Source: Chara braunii (Eukaryota; Streptophyta; Charophyceae; Charales; Characeae). From it: 23,488 nt of DNA. The stretch covers positions 6,115,734-6,139,221 of the forward strand of contig BFEA01000003.1 in NCBI GenBank assembly GCA_003427395.1. Direction: 5' to 3'. Shown here one piece after another: positions 9,761 through 19,200 of this stretch. Every line of letters starts with the position of its first letter. Within the stretch, counting starts at the first letter, position 1. The position numbers and the translations under genes were made by a program. The notes below the pieces were generated by a model that ran no database searches, was not told the DNA's origin, and saw nothing but the letters and a program-made list of their open reading frames with translations.

Positions 9761-10287
9761 ATGAAGGACAGCAGGAAAAGAAGTTGGCGCGCGCGTGCAA
9801 AGCGGGAAGCCAGTTGTGTAGTCCAGCGAGAATTTTAGCATGGCCGTGCACGCTCAGACTCAACGCCGAGATTAAAACTACGTCAACACAATTTGTAACT
9901 GTTTCCTTGGAGTTCCCAACTTCCCACGCGGTCGCAAATCGGCCATGGGAGGCTAAATCGAAAAGGGACAGGGACAAGTTTAACCCAAAATTTTAAAACG
10001 GACCCCTTCCTTCCATAGTTCATCGCAGTCCATACTTCTGGGCTTACTACAGCATTTATCTTGAAGTGCACGTGAACCCACGAGGTACGGAGCTTGGCTT
10101 TTCACACCACCAATGCCATTGTTCTTGGTGTCTGGGAAAAAAACAGGGCTTTATCGCAAACACCAACCGAGAAAGGTGGGGGGGACCGTAGCCGTTTCCT
10201 GCAGTGGCCCTTGAAAACGGCATGCGGCCCCTTCCCCCCCTATTCCTAGGGCGCTGTTTTTCATGAAATGCTTTCTGTTGACACACA
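9761..10287. other. No gene seen
   Basis: Sequence between the weak ORF and the large palindrome. A G run at 10,177-10,183 and a C run near 10,230 are the only low-complexity points. No motif was recognised. Confidence 0.4.
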
Positions 10288-10858
10288 GTGCTCACCCCCC
10301 TGCATTTTCCCCTTTTTTTTTTTTTAATTAACTATGCTATATTCTTCTCTCAAATCTCTCAAATCTTTCAAATTCTTTTAATTCACCTTCACTACCTACC
10401 TACCAGGCTACCACTACTCCTAAGGCTTATACAGGGGACCCCTGCGAACATAGCCGTGCTGTCTCCCTCCAGCCATCAGAGGCGATGCATGTTGCCCCCC
10501 CCCCTTCCCAACCATGGTGGTCAAGGATGGGGTGGGGCCGCTGGTGGGGGTACTGACGAAATGCTCGGTCTTTGCATTAGCCGGACCCCCACCAGCGGCC
10601 CCATACCATCCTTGACCACCATGGTTGCGACAGGGGGCAATATGCATCCCTTCTGATGGCTGGAGGGAGACAACAAAGCTATGTATGCAGGGGTCCCTTG
10701 TATAACCCTTAGGAGTAGTGGTAGCACTGGTAGGTAGGTAGTGTTGGGCACTGAAGGTGAATTGAAAGAATTTGAAAGATGATGAAAGATTTGAGAGAAG
10801 AATATAGCGTAGTTCAAAAGAAAAAAGAAAAAAAAGGAAAATGCAGGGGGGTGCAGCA
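10288..10858. mobile_element. Near-complete 570-bp palindrome (fold-back element)
   Basis: The left arm (10288-10551) and right arm (10585-10858) are reverse complements over almost their full length, with a loop of about 33 bases. Outer ends read CACCCCCCTGCATTTTCC on both arms. Next to the loop there is an 18-bp perfect pairing, GGGGCCGCTGGTGGGGGT. Differences are mostly single bases plus a small insertion (10,741-10,750) in the right arm. There is no transposase and no clear target-site duplication. A transcript would be one long hairpin RNA, a good small-RNA precursor. ORFs on both strands here mirror each other and are not genes. Confidence 0.85.
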
Positions 10859-11212
10859 TCAGCCTCTGATCCCACAGTACTCCAAATCCAAGAGAACGTA
10901 AAAGAACCTGAAAAGCAGGAAGCTACCCATACGGCACGTCAAAGCAAAACCGGATCCCACAGGTCCGGGACAATGGGAGCTTTCACGATCGTACCAGCGA
11001 ATTTCCGTGGGCGTGTGGAGGGTCTCGTTGGAATGGCGAAGGATGACGGGTACTGGTTGGTCGATGTAGTTCCACACGGACATGGAAAAATAAAACATAT
11101 CATAAAACGGTACAAATACCTGCATCAGCGATTCCGTGCTATCTGCCACGACACCCAAACTCCTAAAGCAGAGGCAACGATACCGGCGTGTCCTACTGGG
11201 GTGGAAACATAA
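10841..11212 (+). CDS. Hypothetical ORF, 123 codons (weak)
   Basis: The ATG lies in the outer end of the palindrome and the frame runs to TAA at 11,210-11,212. The central part (GMAKDDGYWLVDVVPHG, then a Lys/Arg/His-rich helix-like stretch) looks more protein-like than most frames here, but I recognise no family. The opposite strand is also open over the same interval. Its ends carry a diverged 22-bp direct repeat (10,857-10,878 and 11,208-11,229), so it may be a unit inserted between two repeats. A gene is possible but not shown. Confidence 0.2.
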   Translation: MQGGAASASDPTVLQIQENVKEPEKQEATHTARQSKTGSHRSGTMGAFTIVPANFRGRVEGLVGMAKDDGYWLVDVVPHGHGKIKHIIKRYKYLHQRFRAICHDTQTPKAEATIPACPTGVET

Positions 11213-11271
11213 GCTTCTGATCCGACAGTGCATAAGTTAGCCAATTTCGTTGAGAAACGCAGATCCCACCA

Positions 11272-11609
11272 CTTTCCGAAATCACAGGGCGCCGAGCTTT
11301 GTTAGGGGTACGTTTTCGGTTCATGTGTACGTGGTGAGTCGGCCGTGATGAACGGCCCAACGGCGCTACACGAAACGGAAAGGTCGAGGACCCCTACCCC
11401 TACCGATAAAGCTGCCGCAAAAATGAGTCACCCTTTTCAACTTTCCGAAATCACAGGGCGCCGAGCTTTGTTAGGGGGACGTTTTCGGTTCATGTGTACG
11501 CGGTGCGTCGGCCGTGATGAATGGCCCAACAGCGCTACACGAAATGGAAAGGTTGAGGACCCCTACCCCTACCAAGAAAGCTGCCGCAAAAATGAGTCAC
11601 CCTTTTCAA
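11272..11609. repeat. Tandem duplication, 169-bp unit, two copies
   Basis: Copy 1 is 11272-11440 and copy 2 is 11441-11609, of exactly equal length and differing only by scattered substitutions, mostly transitions. The unit begins CTTTCCGAAATCACAGGG and ends ACCCTTTTCAA. As 169 is not a multiple of three, the apparent ORFs across it change frame between copies and are not conserved proteins. Confidence 0.95.
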
Positions 11610-11966
11610 TGTCCGTCTGACGTCCGTGGAGCAGAGAACTGTACGACGCTGGAGGCCAGGCCATATGGCGGACCACAGGAACGTCCGTCTCCGTGGAAGC
11701 CCAAAAAAATATGGCGTGGTACTTGGGAAAGACCCGCGGAACCCGCCTGTGTGATGTCCAAGTTTGCTTTTCCGCCCTGCACTACTCGTGTCCATCTTTC
11801 AAGGGACTTTCTTGTTTTTTCTCTTTTTATGTATTGTCGGATCAGCGCCTAAGGGATCAGGTCGAAGTCCAAAAAATACTTCTCGTAAGAGATCAGTAGC
11901 TAAGAACCTGCACCTCGAGAAAATAAAAAAATGGTAAGAGCCGTAATGTCAACTTTGAGTTCCAAA
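11610..11966. other. No gene seen
   Basis: Contains two near copies of a GTCCGTCTccGTGG-like motif (11,611-11,630 and 11,682-11,697) and otherwise plain sequence. Confidence 0.4.
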
Positions 11967-12165
11967 TGTGCGAAAAAAAAATCATAAAAACACGCGGCTG
12001 CAAAGAAAGCAGACACCGAGCTTGAAAATGTGATGAAAGTACCGTGGAAGTACCATGGCCATGGTGTCAGGCCGGGTGTCATAACTACAGTGGTCGGCTG
12101 TATTGTCATTTCAAACTTGGTGGGTGTTTTCTTCACGGGTGCGTATTTTTCCCGCATTTGCAATC
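11967..12165 (+). mobile_element. Small TIR element, family C copy 1
   Basis: About 60 bp at each end are imperfect inverted repeats: left TGCGAAAAAAA...CTTGAAAATG, right in reverse TGCGGGAAAAA...TTTGAAATG. The core (GGTGTCAGGCCGGGTGTCAT, 12,063-12,082) is found again, inverted, in the element at 22,645-22,828 (TATGACACCCGGTCTGACACC). Finding two copies in opposite orientation supports a mobile family. No ORF of substance was seen, and the boundaries are approximate. Confidence 0.65.
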
Positions 12166-12295
12166 CCCGCCGATGCTTCAATCAAAAAATATTTTTTCTT
12201 ACAACCTCTTTTTGAATATTATAATTTTTTGTCCTCGCTTTTAAGTTTTTTTTCTAAATCCAGACATCATTTTCTGTGCAGAATATACATATATA

Positions 12296-13020
12296 CAGGG
12301 TGACCGGCATTCGGGACGGGCCGAACGCCCGAACGTATGGGACCCCTTTGGGATGCGTTCGGCCATTCGGGCCGAACGCGCCGCCCCCCCCCTCCCAAAA
12401 AAAATTAAATAAATAAATAATTAAAAAAATCTGAAAAAACGATATGTTATGGAAAAACATAAATTAAACAAGATTTGCCTGAGCATTACATCCAAATTCC
12501 TTACCAAATTTGAAATAAAAATAAAATACCGAGAACAAATACTAATATTAAAAATAAATAAAAATAAAGAGAGAATTATACCGCCATCTTTGGCGATCTT
12601 TCATTTTTTTTTGGCATCGCTGAATGCCCTTAAAATTTACAGATGTGTACATCACATAATACAAAACCCACTAAAAAAATTTCAAAAAATAATATAATTG
12701 TTTAGACCCCAAACTAAAGTGAAAACAAAAAGTAAAAAGTGAAAAAAAATGTGGGCGAGCACGTTTTGACACCGCCAGCTTTGGCGATTTTTAATTCTTA
12801 TTTGGCTGATCCAAATAACTGGAAAATTTATAGGCATGTACCTCACGTCATGGAGAACTCACAAAACGAAATTCAGAAAAAAAATATATATTTTTAGGCC
12901 CCGAAATAATTTTTGGCGGGGGCCGAATGCCGTCAGGTACGGACCCCGTACGGGACCCCGAACACCCATACGTACGGAGGTCTGCCCGGGGACTTCCGTA
13001 CGTACGGGCTGGTAACCCTG
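12296..13020 (+). mobile_element. hAT-like non-autonomous element, copy 1
   Basis: It begins CAGGGTGACCGGCATTCGGG and ends CTGGTAACCCTG, so the termini are inverted (CAGGGTKACC). CAGGG-type ends and an 8-bp flanking repeat, CATATATA (12288-12295) against CATAGATA (13021-13028, 7 of 8), fit the hAT superfamily. Both ends are GC-rich with nested CGTTCGGG/CGAACG palindromes. The interior is A/T-rich and contains an internal tandem duplication of about 190 bp (units starting near 12,580 and 12,770, each beginning CCGCCAnCTTTGGCGAT). No transposase is encoded. Confidence 0.75.
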
Positions 13021-13050
13021 CATAGATATATATGATATATATATATATAT

Positions 13051-13370
13051 AGGGTTAATTTGCAAAATACCCCTATAAGTTGAGGGTCTTACTTGAGGAA
13101 GTTGCGGCATATGCCAAAATGTGCCTAAAAGATCTAGGTAGATTGGAATACACCTCTGACACTAAAAATGTTTTGCGAAACACCCCTGGCGTCGGTTGGA
13201 CCTGTCATCTTTGCAAAATACCCCTACCGGGTACTGTCCATGTTTGCAAAATGTCTCAGTACTTGGGAACTTTTCCCAGGCCCTACATATTTTCGTTTTA
13301 CCCCTACTGGCCCAGGTCATCTTTCAAGTTGTTTTTTGGCCCCTTGCTGTGTGTTTGACACTGTTTGTGC

Positions 13371-13446
<76 letters not shown>

Positions 13447-13810
13447 TCTCCGAGTGGTGATCAGGAGGATTTCAGAGATGGTGACATGGCATAGGAGGAG
13501 TTGGAGATGGGGAACCTCACCAGGGAGGACAATGAATGAAGCTGCCGAACATGGAGGCAAACTGCCCTGCCAATGGGCCTGGGTATTGCTCAAAGTTGCC
13601 CACCTGGTATGGAAGGCAAACCAGGTAAAACAGGGTGCAGGCCCAGGCCCCAACAACGAGGTCCAGATTGCAACTTTGCACATAGGCCTGACAGGGGCGA
13701 AACGCGAAGAATTAGGCCCAAAAGGGCATTCCACAATTTCCACTCTACCCACATCTTTAGCGGCACTTTGGCATATATCTCAACTTATAGGGTTATTTCA
13801 CAAATTATCT
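13051..13810 (+). mobile_element. TIR element between the two hAT-like copies
   Basis: The left end GGGTTAATTTGCAAAATACC continues as CCTATAAGTTGAG. The right end in reverse reads AGATAATTTGTGAAATAACC and then CCTATAAGTTGAG. Similarity carries on for about 100 bp (GGCATATGCCAAAATGTGCC against ATATATGCCAAAGTGCCGC). Long TIRs starting GGGTTAATTT suggest a Mutator-like MITE, but no 9-bp target duplication can be read in the TA-rich flanks. TTTGCAAAATACCCCTA recurs in variants at about 13,059, 13,172, 13,211 and 13,240. A TG/GA microsatellite sits inside. Confidence 0.65.
13373..13444. repeat. (TG)n then (GA)n microsatellite
   Basis: TG repeats at 13373-13423 pass directly into GA repeats to 13444. 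The longest open frame of the window (13196-14014) runs through this and is a by-product. Confidence 0.9.
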
Positions 13811-13853
13811 GATATATATATATATAAATATATACAAAAAATATATATGTATA

Positions 13854-14615
13854 CAGGGTTACCTGACCGAACGTTCCGGGGCCCCCGGGCTGGCCCCCGA
13901 ACGTTCGGGCGTTTGGGGTCCCGTTCGGGGGCCGAACACCTCCAGGTTCGGCCCTCGCCAAAAACAATTTCGGGGCCTAAATATAAGTTTTTTTTTCTGA
14001 AGTTTTTTTTGTGAGTTCTCTATGATGTAACCTACACACCTATAAATTTTGAAGCGATTCTGCTAATCCACAAAAACATTAAAAATCGTCACAGATGGGG
14101 GTGTCAAAACGTGCTCGCCCACTCACTATTTTGTTTTTTTTCACTTTTAACTTTTTGTTCTCACTTTATTTCGGGGCCTAAAACATTTTATTATTTTTTG
14201 AAATTTTTTTAATGAGTTATTGATTATGTAAACTACATATCTGTAAATTTTGAGGGCATTTGTCAATGCCAAAAAATAATTAAAAATCGGCAAAGATGGC
14301 GGTGTCGAAAAGGTGCTGGCACACTCACTCATTTTAATTCTCTTTTTATTTTTTCTTATTTTTATCATAGTGTTTGTTTTCTGTATTTGATTTTTAATTC
14401 AAATTTGGTAAAGAATTTGGATGTAGTGCCCAGGCAAATGTTGTTTAGTTTATGTTTCTTCATAACATATGTTTTTTTCGGAATTTGTTTAAAAAAAAAT
14501 TGTTTTTGTTTTTGTTTTTGTTTTTGTTTTTGTTTTGGTCCGCGTTCGGCCCGAACGGCCGAACGGGGTCCCGTACGTTCGGGCGTTCGGCCCGTCCTGA
14601 ACGCCGGCAAACCTG
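13854..14615 (-). mobile_element. hAT-like non-autonomous element, copy 2 (inverted)
   Basis: The reverse complement of this interval aligns end to end with 12,296-13,020: GC-rich palindromic end with CGTTCAGGACGGGCCGAACG, an A/T-rich body with the same two-unit internal duplication (units near 14,290 and 14,090 on the plus strand), and the second end CAGGGTTACCTGACCGAACG at 13,854. The flanks are TA repeats, so the 8-bp target duplication cannot be read. A run of GTTTTT repeats (14,500-14,535) sits where copy 1 has a C run and AAAT repeats. Confidence 0.75.
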
Positions 14616-15463
14616 TATAATATATATATATCGTCAAATAGAACTGCCCGGTAAACCGTAGGCAGAGAGGGAGAAGAGGACAACAAATGAGGGGCTGTGA
14701 CAAACTGTTTCGTCAGAGTTTCACCGACTCATCAGGAGGCTGAACCCTGACTACCCCGGTTGACCAGGCTGGTCATGTGATGAGCAAGCCAGTCGTGGAT
14801 ACCCCATGGTCATGACCAGTAGGGATTCATAGCGTGCTGGTGTCCAGGCAAACTGGAAACACAAACGCCCAGAGGGGGCAGCTTTGTACCCATGGGATTT
14901 GGTTTGCCTTTTCTTCTTAACCAAAGGGCAATGGTATTGACGTAGTGTCACAGTTAAGAAGGGGCCTGATCACACCTCCAAGTTGAATGTGATTGTCTAG
15001 ACTCTGGAGATAGATGTTTGGTACCACAACCAGCTGCGGAGCCCGTATATCACAAAGACCTGAGGGGCACACCGTGCGGTTCAGGAAATGGATCATGGCA
15101 ATGAAACAAAAATGTGAATTCGAAAAACACAGCACTGACACCTACCAGCCATTAGATCAGTGAGATGTGAATGAAACGCAAACCTAAGAGACCATCATTG
15201 CGAAAATGGAAAAAGTCTGCAGTTGGTGTAATAATGAGGGGTGTCATGATAAGGGCCAGGGAAGCTGTGACCTTCAGCATGTCAGTCGAAACATTCATGG
15301 AAACAGGAAGGAGAGGTAAGGGAAAAATCATACAGTAATAATGAGGTTGCTAGGGTGGACGTGTATGCAGTTCAGTTTTGGCAGGAAAGTTCTTGTCTCC
15401 ACATCACCAGTCCAAGGGCCTGCTCTTTTGCTTTTCAATTCGGTTTGTGCACTTTCCATGAAG
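14616..15463. other. No gene seen
   Basis: A TA repeat (14,616-14,631) then unique-looking sequence. Open frames of 66-77 codons have no recognisable motif. Confidence 0.4.
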
Positions 15464-15574
15464 CTACCGTCTTCCCCCGAACACAACCCCCCTCATTTTG
15501 ACTGCATCGGACCGGAAAGACTGGCTTGTATACGTTCATTTCCAGGGTGCGTTATGTTCGGGGGAAGACGGTAG
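15464..15574. mobile_element. 111-bp TIR element
   Basis: The left end CTACCGTCTTCCCCCGAACA and the right end in reverse (CTACCGTCTTCCCCCGAACA) match over 20 bases and on to about 29 bases with few mismatches. A TA on each side of CCGTCTTCCCCC would fit a TA target duplication as in Tc1/mariner-type MITEs, but CTAC/GTAG could also be part of the TIR. There is no coding capacity. Confidence 0.8.
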
Positions 15575-15940
15575 TAGCACCTGATGTGTGGAAACTTCGC
15601 ATGGCAACAGTGTGTTCTTGATGGCACACTTTCCATCCTGTGAAATCACTTTGGAGCAAATTGGTGGTGGGGCCAGTCCAAGAACCCAGGAGATTCTGAT
15701 TTGTTCTGGAAATATGTTCGGAAAAAAACAATCAATCAATCAATGGTGCCGATTCTGCCGAACACTAAGAATTGGATTTAACGCCTAAAGCCTCCTTGTT
15801 TGTGGACTCGGCGTGGAGAGGTGCAGGAAATCACGATTCCACTGCTTTTCTGCATCTCTGTATAAAATACGTCCACATTCCGGCATTCAATCCAATCTTC
15901 TTTGCTTGTGGGACCTCACACTAAGACTTTTGAAGCTTTT
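15575..15940. other. No gene seen
   Basis: Unique-looking DNA with a short (ATCA)n repeat at 15,729-15,743. No coding motif was recognised. Confidence 0.4.
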
Positions 15941-16199
15941 TTAAGGACCACTCCCCCTGCTAGCCAGGGCTGCTCCCTGACCAATACCCGGGGGACCTTT
16001 GCCATGAAGTGGGGGGTCCTGAAACCTAGGGCCCCCCAGGTGGGAGGGCGCCTGCTGCGTCCAGTTAGGAAAAAGAACAAAACAAAATCGAGAACCTGTT
16101 TCTATTCTGAGGTCCATTCGAGTGAATTTCGCCCCGCGCAGCAGGCCGATTCGTCCACCGCGTTAACGGCCTAAGAACGTGGAAGTACTGGTGGTTTAA
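15941..16199 (+). mobile_element. TTAA-end family, type B copy (left end uncertain)
   Basis: The right end GTACTGGTGGTTTAA (16,185-16,199) and the preceding CGTTAACGGCCTAAGAACGTGG match the right end of 20,858-20,992. A GGGGGTCC...GGGCCCCCC stretch (16,013-16,038) resembles the interior of that element. The proposed left end, TTAAGGACCACTCCCCC, is a poor version of TTAAACCACCACTACCCC, so the left boundary may be wrong. Confidence 0.55.
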
Positions 16200-16350
16200 G
16201 TCTGAGTACAATTCGTGATTCAACTCAGAGTCTGAGTTTTGTGGATGATTTTTTTATTTTCTTACCTACGTATTTATTAAGCTAGCTCACAAGGCCCCTG
16301 CAGCCCAAGCTCAGCTTTCTCCCTAGTCACCCAGTGCATCCCCCACTGCC

Positions 16351-16655
16351 CACATTCCAACTGATCGAGGGAATGGAGGTCACACAGGCACCAGCGCTCT
16401 GCAAGACAAATCACCCTGCCATAGCTGAAGTTCACGCCAGACGACCCCTATTGGTCCTCCTCCCTAGACTCACTTTCTCGCCCCGAGGAACAAACAATGG
16501 AAATCCCTCCCAACATTCCAACTGATCTACCAGACACCAGTCACAGACACCTCCTCTGGTGGGCAAGACAACCCACCCAGCAATAGTTGAGGCTCGCGGT
16601 GAACGAGCACTATCTGGTCCTGCTTCCTAGACCAATAGTGCCGCCCCGGCCGCTC
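16351..16655. repeat. Diverged tandem duplication, about 161-bp unit
   Basis: CATTCCAACTGATC occurs at 16,353 and 16,514. Parallel matches continue (CACACAGGCACCAG/CACAGACACCTC, GCAAGACAAaTCACCC/GGCAAGACAACCCACCC, CTATTGGTCCTCCTCCCTAGAC/CTATCTGGTCCTGCTTCCTAGAC, CGCCCCG). The two copies differ at many sites, so the duplication is old. Confidence 0.7.
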
Positions 16656-17256
16656 CCCAAAGTCCCCTGCATTGAGTTGAGGGGCAAGTATGTGGGGTCA
16701 CTGGGGTGTCATGATGTAACACCAACCAGTGTGTGCAAGGGAATTGGGGCCCAAGTTGGAATTTCAACCGACAACCTCCCACTTGCACCATGATCGGAGC
16801 TTTAACAAATTGCGCTTTTGGATGCACCGCTGCCATTCTGATGTGTTTTTTCTAAAATTCCGCGGCTGAATTAACACCAAACTGAGAGGCTGTGAGAGCC
16901 ATTTAAAACCAACCCTTGGACCCCACAGAGTCACAGCCATTCAAAAGCATGTCTTTTCTTCTGCTGAATGTTGAACCCTGTTCATGTTATTGGCACTGCA
17001 GCTGAGATCAAATCTTTGACAACTGAAAGGAGAATCTGAACTTCTCAACTTAAAGTACAGTAACTTAGAGAAGTTAGAGAAGAAAGGTAAACATGAAAAA
17101 TATTCACTTTTTCTCATCCCTTTAACTGTGCAGTCAAATCTCTGGAAGTTTCTCCCCAGATTCCCAACCTCCCTCTTCATTGCTGTCAATGATTCTTATT
17201 CTTTTTGCCCATCTAGAAGAAATTTTCCTCCAGTAAGTGGAGATCAGATTACAACC
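16656..17256. other. No gene seen
   Basis: Unique-looking sequence with short frames on both strands and no domain. Sequence near 17,195-17,235 is pyrimidine-rich. Confidence 0.4.
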
Positions 17257-17404
17257 CTAAACCACCAGTACTTCCGAAAGTCGTGCCCGTATACAAGCCA
17301 TGATTTTAGGAAACGCATGGGCCGCCACCGGAGCGTCCGAATTCCTCCGCCGACTAGAAACGATTCTACTCTATTTTTTCGGCGGCCTGTGACGTACTAG
17401 TTTC
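17257..17404 (+). mobile_element. TTAA-end family, type A left end (or eroded short copy)
   Basis: CTAAACCACCAGTACTTCCG aligns with 20,268 onwards for about 130 bp, including GTCGTGCCCGT, GATTTTAGGAAACG and TTCTACTCTATTTTTT. Just after this, GTGACGTACTAGTTTCC (17,388-17,404) could be a worn right end (compare AAGTACTGGTGGTTTAA), which would make this a 148-bp MITE. Alternatively it is only the left end of a larger unit that finishes at 19,987. Confidence 0.65.
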
Positions 17405-18059
17405 CGGATCTGCGCCATTTTCCGGACCCCTTCCCTTTTTTGTTCTCCCTGCAGCCAGATGTGTACAGTCTGACCCCCCTCCCCTCTCTGTCTATGCCCG
17501 ATTAAAGGTACCTTGCGGGAATTTCGCGCGCCTTAGCGAGCGCGCTTGGAATTTGGCTCGGCAGTTAGAAATCCCAGAATTATCGGAATACCGCGTGACC
17601 TTCCGCGCGCGGATGTTCTCGGCCTCGACCTTGAAGACTCTGGGAAGTCCTTGTACGAATATGGATCGACGGAAGATTTTTCGTTCCCGCGCCTGTTTAG
17701 CGCGCGGATATGGTACTTTCAATTTTGAATTAGCATAGGATTGGGAAAAACTGCAACTGTTTTGGTTCCCATTTCCCTCGTGCTGACCGGCGCCATGCAA
17801 GCAAGCTCCCTCCTCCTTCCTCCCTTGCGTTCCTCTCACCATCCTTCTTCGCGCGCACACGCTTTCTCGCCCCCTCCCCCTGTAACTGCTTCCCCCTCCC
17901 CTTTCTCAGTGCGCACCTTTTTTTCTTTCTCCTTCTTGATCATCTGAATCTTGGACCCATTTCGTGCTATCCTTCGCGCTCCGCCTCTTCCCGCTATCGG
18001 ATCCACGCTCGAAAACCCAGTTGATCCTCTCTTCCCATCTAACCAAGGAGAAGCGTCGT

Positions 18060-18065
18060 GTAAGT
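18060..18065 (+). other. Possible 5' splice site (GTAAGT)
   Basis: CGTCGT followed by GTAAGT is a consensus donor after a pyrimidine-rich, leader-like stretch (17,741-18,059). No acceptor was fixed, so the intron is speculative. Confidence 0.25.
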
Positions 18066-18116
18066 TCTTACTGCACGATGATTCTGATTGGCTGAGGTCG
18101 AGTTAGGAGGATCAAC

Positions 18117-18287
18117 ATGGCTTTCGATGGGCGGCCATTTTCAAACTCTCCTATGCCCTCCTCTGCCTCACCCTTCACCATCCTCCGCATCTCTCTCCCC
18201 TCTCGCAACTATAAATTTCGTCGGCGCCCCCACAAAACTCTCTCTCTCAACCCATCGGCCAGCTTCCGGGAAGTAGTGGCTAGGTGA
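18117..18287 (+). CDS. Small ORF, 56 codons, transit-peptide-like (weak)
   Basis: The ATG has an excellent plant start context (AACATGGCT). The product is Ser/Pro-rich, basic (RNYKFRRRPHK) and has only two acidic residues (one Asp, one Glu), like a plastid transit peptide or the first exon of a targeted protein. It ends at TGA 18,285-18,287. A TATAAAT box at 18,210-18,216 lies inside it. If that box is a real promoter, this ORF is not coding. Nothing downstream could be joined with confidence. Confidence 0.2.
   Translation: MAFDGRPFSNSPMPSSASPFTILRISLPSRNYKFRRRPHKTLSLNPSASFREVVAR
18210..18216 (+). promoter_or_regulatory. Possible TATA box
   Basis: TATAAAT is followed about 25-35 bp downstream by a CA/CT-rich stretch (CACAAAACTCTCTCTCTCAA) typical of plant transcription starts. 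The next sizeable ORF begins at 19,201, which would imply a long leader or an intron. Confidence 0.3.
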
Positions 18288-19200
18288 TGTGTATGGTGCG
18301 AGTCAGAAAGTCCTGACGAGCCGACTGCAGACTGGCTGGCGGTGCGCTAGATCGCCACGATGGACTGTGGGATCCGGGCAAGCCACGTCGAGACTAAGTT
18401 GGCGGGGTGACGATCGCAGTGGTGGAGGATGATGCGCGACGGCCGGGATCGTCGGCGTCAGAATGCGGACAAGTAATCTCAGTTGAGTGTACGACCGACT
18501 CGGGGTCGTGTTGGAATTTAATGGCGAGTACGCCCCCTTGGTTGCGACTCTATTCTTTGGTGTGACTTTGCGGCGGTAAAGACAAACTTTCTTCCATTCC
18601 TCGATCTCTATGTAATTTTTCTTTCGATCTTTATTCTTCCTTCTCTCTCTCCTCCTTCGATTGTGAATGGTTCTATGTAATAAGCTAGAGATTGGCGAGT
18701 GATGGAGTGAGTGTGATGACTGTATTCAAATCGTTTCTTTCGGAACTCTTCCATTTAGTTTCCTGGGTAGTCCCCCGAGCTATTGGATTTTGTCTTGTGA
18801 ACGGTGGATGCGTGTGTATCGATCACCAAGGATTCTTCCCTTGACGTCAACCTTATTGGGAAATTGCATGATTGTCATTTTTCGCACCTTCCACCGTGAA
18901 TGCATGCGCGGAAGATGAGAGTGAACGAGTACGAAACCTATCTTGATTAGGGTGAGTCGATAGCAGGGGCAATGTTGTTGGGATTGGGAAATGCAAGAAT
19001 GCTTTGATTCGTGATTATCGAAGGAAAGTTACGAGTATGCGACGCATGATCCAAGTACAAAAATAGTGGTTGTGTCTCGCCCCACGTGAGATTTCCTTTC
19101 TCTTTTTCGAACCCTCTGTTCCTCGTATCTGGCCTTTCCGATTGGATTGCTAGGATTGCATGCACACGATGAATAATTAAGATATTCCTGATTGTTTGCC

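Noticed and set aside
10420-10875. ORFs of 112-151 codons on both strands
   Set aside because: They are the two arms of one palindrome and mirror each other.
11345-11852. ORFs of 91 and 112 codons
   Set aside because: They cover the 169-bp tandem duplication. The copies are read in different frames, so no protein is conserved.
12630-12660. Second Tn5 mosaic end (AGATGTGTA)
   Set aside because: Only nine bases match. The same short match occurs near 17,457. Both are chance.
13196-14014. Longest open frame of the window (272 codons, plus strand)
   Set aside because: It spans a TIR element, a TG/GA microsatellite and the start of a hAT-like element. The Cys-Val and Arg-Glu repeats are translations of simple sequence.
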